From assembly GCF_018598555.1 (NCBI RefSeq), contig NZ_JAHEWN010000009.1, positions 62,001 through 126,000 on the forward strand: a stretch of DNA of 64,000 nucleotides, written 5' to 3'. The notes under the pieces are model-generated. The model was not told the DNA's origin and did not search any database. It saw only the letters and a list, made by a program, of their open reading frames with translations. Shown piece by piece: positions 63,439-64,000 of the stretch. Each line of letters opens with the position of its first letter. Position 1 is the first letter of the stretch. This stretch comes from Curtobacterium aurantiacum (GTDB lineage: Bacteria > Actinomycetota > Actinomycetes > Actinomycetales > Microbacteriaceae). The translations under genes and the position numbers were made by a program.

Positions 63439-64000
63439 TCAGCGTTCGGTGACGCGGCCGCCCTCGACCAGCCACTGCCGGTCGAGTCGGACGGTCTCCA
63501 GCATGCGCCGGTCGTGTGTGACGAGCAGCAGGGTTCCGTCGTAGGACTCCAGCGCCTGCTCGAGCTGTTCGATCGCCGTCAGGTCGAGGTGGTTCGTCGG
63601 TTCGTCGAGGACGAGCACGTTCACCCCGCGGGCCTGCAGCAGCGCGAGTCCGGCCCGGGTGCGCTCGCCGGGGGAGAGCGCCGAGGCCGGCCGGCCGACG
63701 TGGTCCGCCTTCAGCCCGAACTTCGCGAGCAGCGTCCGGACGTCGGCGGTCGTGTACTCGGGGACGATCGCCTCGAACGCGGCGGCGAGGGGCTGGTCGC
63801 CGGTGAACGCCGCACGGGCCTGGTCGACCTCGCCGACCGCGACGCTCGACCCCAGCGACGCGGTGCCCGTCGTCGGCGCCTGCTTGCCGAGCAGCGCCCG
63901 GAGCAGGGTGGACTTACCGGCGCCGTTCGGACCGGTGATCCCGATCCGGTCACCGCCGTCGACCTGCAGCGACACCGGGCCGAGGGTGAAGTCGCCCTGC
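63439..64000 (-). CDS. ABC-F family ATPase (5' part outside window)
   Basis: C-terminal ABC domain of an ABC-F protein. Walker A GPNGAGKST, signature LSPGERTRAGLALL and Walker B VLVLDEPTNHLD are visible, with H-loop VTHDRR. The frame continues past base 64000, so the first ABC domain is missing from view. ABC-F proteins act on ribosomes in translation control or antibiotic resistance. Which subgroup cannot be judged from this part. Confidence 0.9.
   Translation of the reverse strand, partial: QGDFTLGPVSLQVDGGDRIGITGPNGAGKSTLLRALLGKQAPTTGTASLGSSVAVGEVDQARAAFTGDQPLAAAFEAIVPEYTTADVRTLLAKFGLKADHVGRPASALSPGERTRAGLALLQARGVNVLVLDEPTNHLDLTAIEQLEQALESYDGTLLLVTHDRRMLETVRLDRQWLVEGGRVTER

Overview
The window is a stretch of a high-GC (about 70%) actinobacterial chromosome with dense genes, short intergenic gaps, many 4-bp ATGA/GTGA start-stop overlaps, and no insertion sequence, prophage, tRNA, rRNA or CRISPR array that I can recognise. 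The gene content (prfB-ftsE-ftsX-smpB-ssrA, a fused OdhA/Kgd 2-oxoglutarate dehydrogenase, SigR/RsrA, GuaB1, a tmRNA tag ending ALAA) points to Actinomycetota, most likely Microbacteriaceae and perhaps Curtobacterium. The genus is an inference from style, not a search result.

Layout. 1-7.9 kb: partial glycogen debranching enzyme, cysteine desulfurase, small membrane proteins, then prfB, ftsEX, smpB and tmRNA. 8-11.5 kb: a protein with a Lys/Asp repeat tail, a NarL-type two-component pair, and a secreted HbpS-like protein. 11.6-17.1 kb: a sulfur-scavenging pair (LLM monooxygenase and O-acetylhomoserine sulfhydrylase), an M50-like membrane protease and glmS. 17.1-24.4 kb: a repeat-rich gap, a large LAL/LuxR regulator, an MFS pump, HisN-like phosphatase and a DUF3533-type membrane protein under an obvious palindromic operator. 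24.8-31.1 kb: rsgA-aroA, divergent sigR-rsrA, and a two-gene surface-protein locus (TasA-like protein plus a SipW-like signal peptidase fused to a LamG domain). 31.2-42.9 kb: odhA, guaB1, two CNNM/CBS proteins, OYE flavoprotein, HAD hydrolase, NAD(P)HX dehydratase, YceI. 43-50 kb: GT87 transferase, small proteins, an MFS pump and a three-gene signalling operon. 50.2-54.3 kb: metX, a second metY and an acyltransferase. 54.4-64 kb: SDR, phosphoribosyltransferase, S51 peptidase, ung, a PAT-like acetyltransferase, the gluconate regulon (gntR, gntP, gntK), a CYP152 P450, an L,D-transpeptidase and a partial ABC-F ATPase.

Regulatory architecture is the most informative part. About fifteen genes have a TAnnnT -10 element 5-9 nt before the start codon, which predicts leaderless mRNAs. 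At sigR such a promoter lies downstream of a perfect GGGAAT-N18-GTT SigR-type promoter that would give an mRNA with a Shine-Dalgarno GTG start 33 codons upstream, so two sigma isoforms are predicted. Convergent intergenic gaps carry several families of long near-perfect palindromes, probably intrinsic terminators or REP-like repeats. Dedicated operators are visible at the gluconate locus, the DUF3533 gene and the TasA-like gene.
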